Assembly (NCBI RefSeq): GCF_963666525.1
Contig: NZ_OY762905.1
Coordinates: 4,481,001-4,545,000 of the forward strand
Source: an uncultured Cohaesibacter sp.
Lineage (GTDB): Bacteria > Pseudomonadota > Alphaproteobacteria > Rhizobiales > Cohaesibacteraceae
Direction of reading: 5' to 3'
Length of the DNA stretch: 64,000 nt
Shown: positions 62,141-64,000 of the stretch, piece by piece
Layout of the letters: the number at the start of each line of letters is the position of its first letter
Numbering within the stretch: the stretch's first letter is position 1
Notes under the pieces: model-generated
Database searches by the model: none
Seen by the model: the letters and a program-made list of their open reading frames with translations, nothing else
Told to the model about the DNA's origin: nothing
Translations under genes and position numbers: made by a program

Positions 62141-63004
62141 CTATACCACAGAGTGAATAGATACGGGAATACCCGCTGCTTCAAGAAAGTCGGCAATATC
62201 CAATTCCATGATTTCAATTGCCTTTTTCTTGCAATAGCGGCGTTCTTTGTCTGTAGGTTCCTTGATCAACGCCCAGCCGGCGGACTCATTCGCGCCAAAG
62301 GTGATGTCCGACATCACCATCCGTTCGGTATCGCGTGTGAAGCGCATTCCCAGAAACAGATACTGCTTTCCCTGTCTGTAGCTCTTGAGGAAGGGCGGCA
62401 CACCGAACCCGCCCATCAGTTCGGTGAGATAGTCGACAAAGTCGGCGTCCGAGGCGATGTAGGTCGGCTGCGGCTCTGGCGACCCAAGCGGCTTGAACAG
62501 GATCGGCAGATCTGATGTGAGTGCCTCTGGTTCTATCGGCTGATAGGTCTTGCCGTCATGGTGGTGAATGATGAAGCGATTGTTCGTCCCGCCGATCCGG
62601 GCGATGCCGCGCACCAGATAGTGGGGCTTGTCGGCAAAGCCCTGTTGCAGCTGCAGGTCCCGGTTGATGTCGATGACATAAGGCGGCGCGCAATCCCTGA
62701 TCCAGTCATGCAGGGCAGCCCGTGTCCATTGCTGCTGCTGGTAGAGCTGGGTGAGGAATTGTTCGATGAAACGGCGACCGCGCTTGAGTTCCAGGTTCAT
62801 CGCTGCTCGGGAGAATTCATACATCAGCTTTGGTGCCATGGGGCGGCCCTTGTTCATGGCAAGGATCAGGCTGTCGCTGCTCGCAGGCATAGGCTCGCCT
62901 GTTGTGTTGTTGGTCACATCGAACAGTGCTCCGGGGCCAAGATAGGGGATGACGTCGCCGCTGCCGACTTTTCTCACGATCTCATCTAAGAGTGCCTTGG
63001 TCAT
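62141..63004 (-). CDS. SIR2-like domain protein divergent from nifH
   Basis: A 287-residue protein that resembles the SIR2_2 family. GSGDVIPYLGPGAL stands for the NAD loop, LPILFKPLGSPEPQPTYIASDADFVDYLTELMGGFG for the family core, and YLFLGMRFTRDTERMVMSDI for the second half. In SIR2_2 proteins the core usually reads K-L-H-G; here it reads K-P-L-G, so the catalytic His seems lost. The function is unknown. It faces nifH across a region with two NifA sites, so co-regulation with nitrogen fixation is likely. Confidence 0.68.
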   Translation of the reverse strand: MTKALLDEIVRKVGSGDVIPYLGPGALFDVTNNTTGEPMPASSDSLILAMNKGRPMAPKLMYEFSRAAMNLELKRGRRFIEQFLTQLYQQQQWTRAALHDWIRDCAPPYVIDINRDLQLQQGFADKPHYLVRGIARIGGTNNRFIIHHHDGKTYQPIEPEALTSDLPILFKPLGSPEPQPTYIASDADFVDYLTELMGGFGVPPFLKSYRQGKQYLFLGMRFTRDTERMVMSDITFGANESAGWALIKEPTDKERRYCKKKAIEIMELDIADFLEAAGIPVSIHSVV

Positions 63005-63127
63005 GACTGTGCCTGCCATTCTGTTGTTGGTGCAATGTCTGGTTCCTTAAGACAAGCAAGAAGCAAACCAAGTCATGAAATTCATTTAAAACATTGAAAT
63101 TGATTAGATAATTGAAGTTTTGAGGAG

Positions 63128-63143
63128 TGTCGTGTTTACGACA
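63128..63143. promoter_or_regulatory. NifA upstream activating sequence 1
   Basis: TGTCGTGTTTACGACA fits TGT-N10-ACA. It lies about 245 bases before the nifH start of transcription but only about 100 before the likely start of the divergent SIR2-like gene. Confidence 0.85.
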
Positions 63144-63238
63144 ACGGCTGCCCTTGTCGAGGCGGGCATGGCGCAATCAGTGTCGTTTGTCGCTTTTCTG
63201 CAAGCCGTGAGAAAACACGACAATATTGGCAAACATTC

Positions 63239-63254
63239 TGTCGCCTATACGACA
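63239..63254. promoter_or_regulatory. NifA upstream activating sequence 2
   Basis: TGTCGCCTATACGACA fits TGT-N10-ACA, about 130 bases upstream of the predicted nifH transcription start, the usual distance. Confidence 0.9.
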
Positions 63255-63337
63255 AAGAGCCTTTTGTCATGTCGGTGTTCTGACGCAACGAAAAGACACC
63301 CGGAGAAAATTATTATCACATGAAATCAAATGGTTAA

Positions 63338-64000
<663 letters not shown>

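Noticed and set aside
63041-63059. Sigma-54 promoter for the SIR2-like gene on the minus strand
   Set aside because: There is a good -12 (TTGCA), but GG and GC are one base too far apart and the -24 reads GGAACC, so I do not list it as a promoter.

Overview
The window looks like chromosomal DNA of a free-living, nitrogen-fixing alphaproteobacterium, probably of a Rhizobiales-like lineage. This rests on the moderately high GC content, a phn C-P lyase cluster with DUF1045 and PhnF, alphaproteobacterial small hypothetical proteins, and an rnf-nif arrangement resembling that of Rhodobacter-type diazotrophs. The genus cannot be fixed from the sequence alone. I saw no insertion sequences, integrases or CRISPR arrays.

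Left third (1-25.7 kb). The end of a sugar-type ABC ATPase is followed by an omega-aminotransferase with a divergent XRE-cupin regulator, a SBF-type transporter, a periplasmic copper chaperone, a MenA-like prenyltransferase, a DUF4202 protein, and a hybrid histidine kinase facing a NarL-type response regulator. Then comes a complete phosphonate system: phnF (divergent), phnGHIJKL, a hexapeptide acetyltransferase, phnCDE1E2, a DUF1045 gene, phnM and phnN. The phnF-phnG gap holds a perfect PhnF-type palindrome and Pho-box-like repeats. No phnP is present. DUF1045, a 2H-phosphoesterase-like protein, may do that step.

Middle (26-48.4 kb). A dipeptide/opine-type ABC transporter (two permeases, two ATPases, and a binding protein on the other strand), an enolase-superfamily enzyme and a GntR/FCD regulator share a TATGACA-containing operator-like motif and probably form one catabolic regulon. 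Housekeeping genes follow: tRNA-Gln(CTG), a Ppx/GppA phosphatase with a roughly 300-residue basic extension, rlmE, a GNAT acetyltransferase and hemH. Next are an isolated three-gene phage tail-fibre-like cassette (DUF2793), a LOG-family gene, a CPSF-type metallo-beta-lactamase ribonuclease, a phosphoglycolate phosphatase and a second PhnM-family amidohydrolase.

Right end (48.5-64 kb). This is a nitrogen-fixation region. The operon rnfABCDGEH (minus strand) supplies low-potential electrons. It diverges from a NifL-like gene and nifA across a region with two face-to-face sigma-54 promoters and a NifA upstream activating sequence (UAS). Then comes nifB-fdxN-A-type flavoprotein-two 2Fe-2S ferredoxins-nifQ, with its own UAS and -24/-12 promoter. 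A divergent pair (a SIR2-like gene and a bacteriohemerythrin) faces nifH, which runs off the window.

The most notable point is regulatory. The NifL-like protein is reduced to the C-terminal transmitter, with no room for the flavin PAS domains. Its partner NifA lacks the Cys-x4-Cys linker typical of oxygen-sensing alphaproteobacterial NifA. How this pair senses oxygen or nitrogen is therefore unclear.
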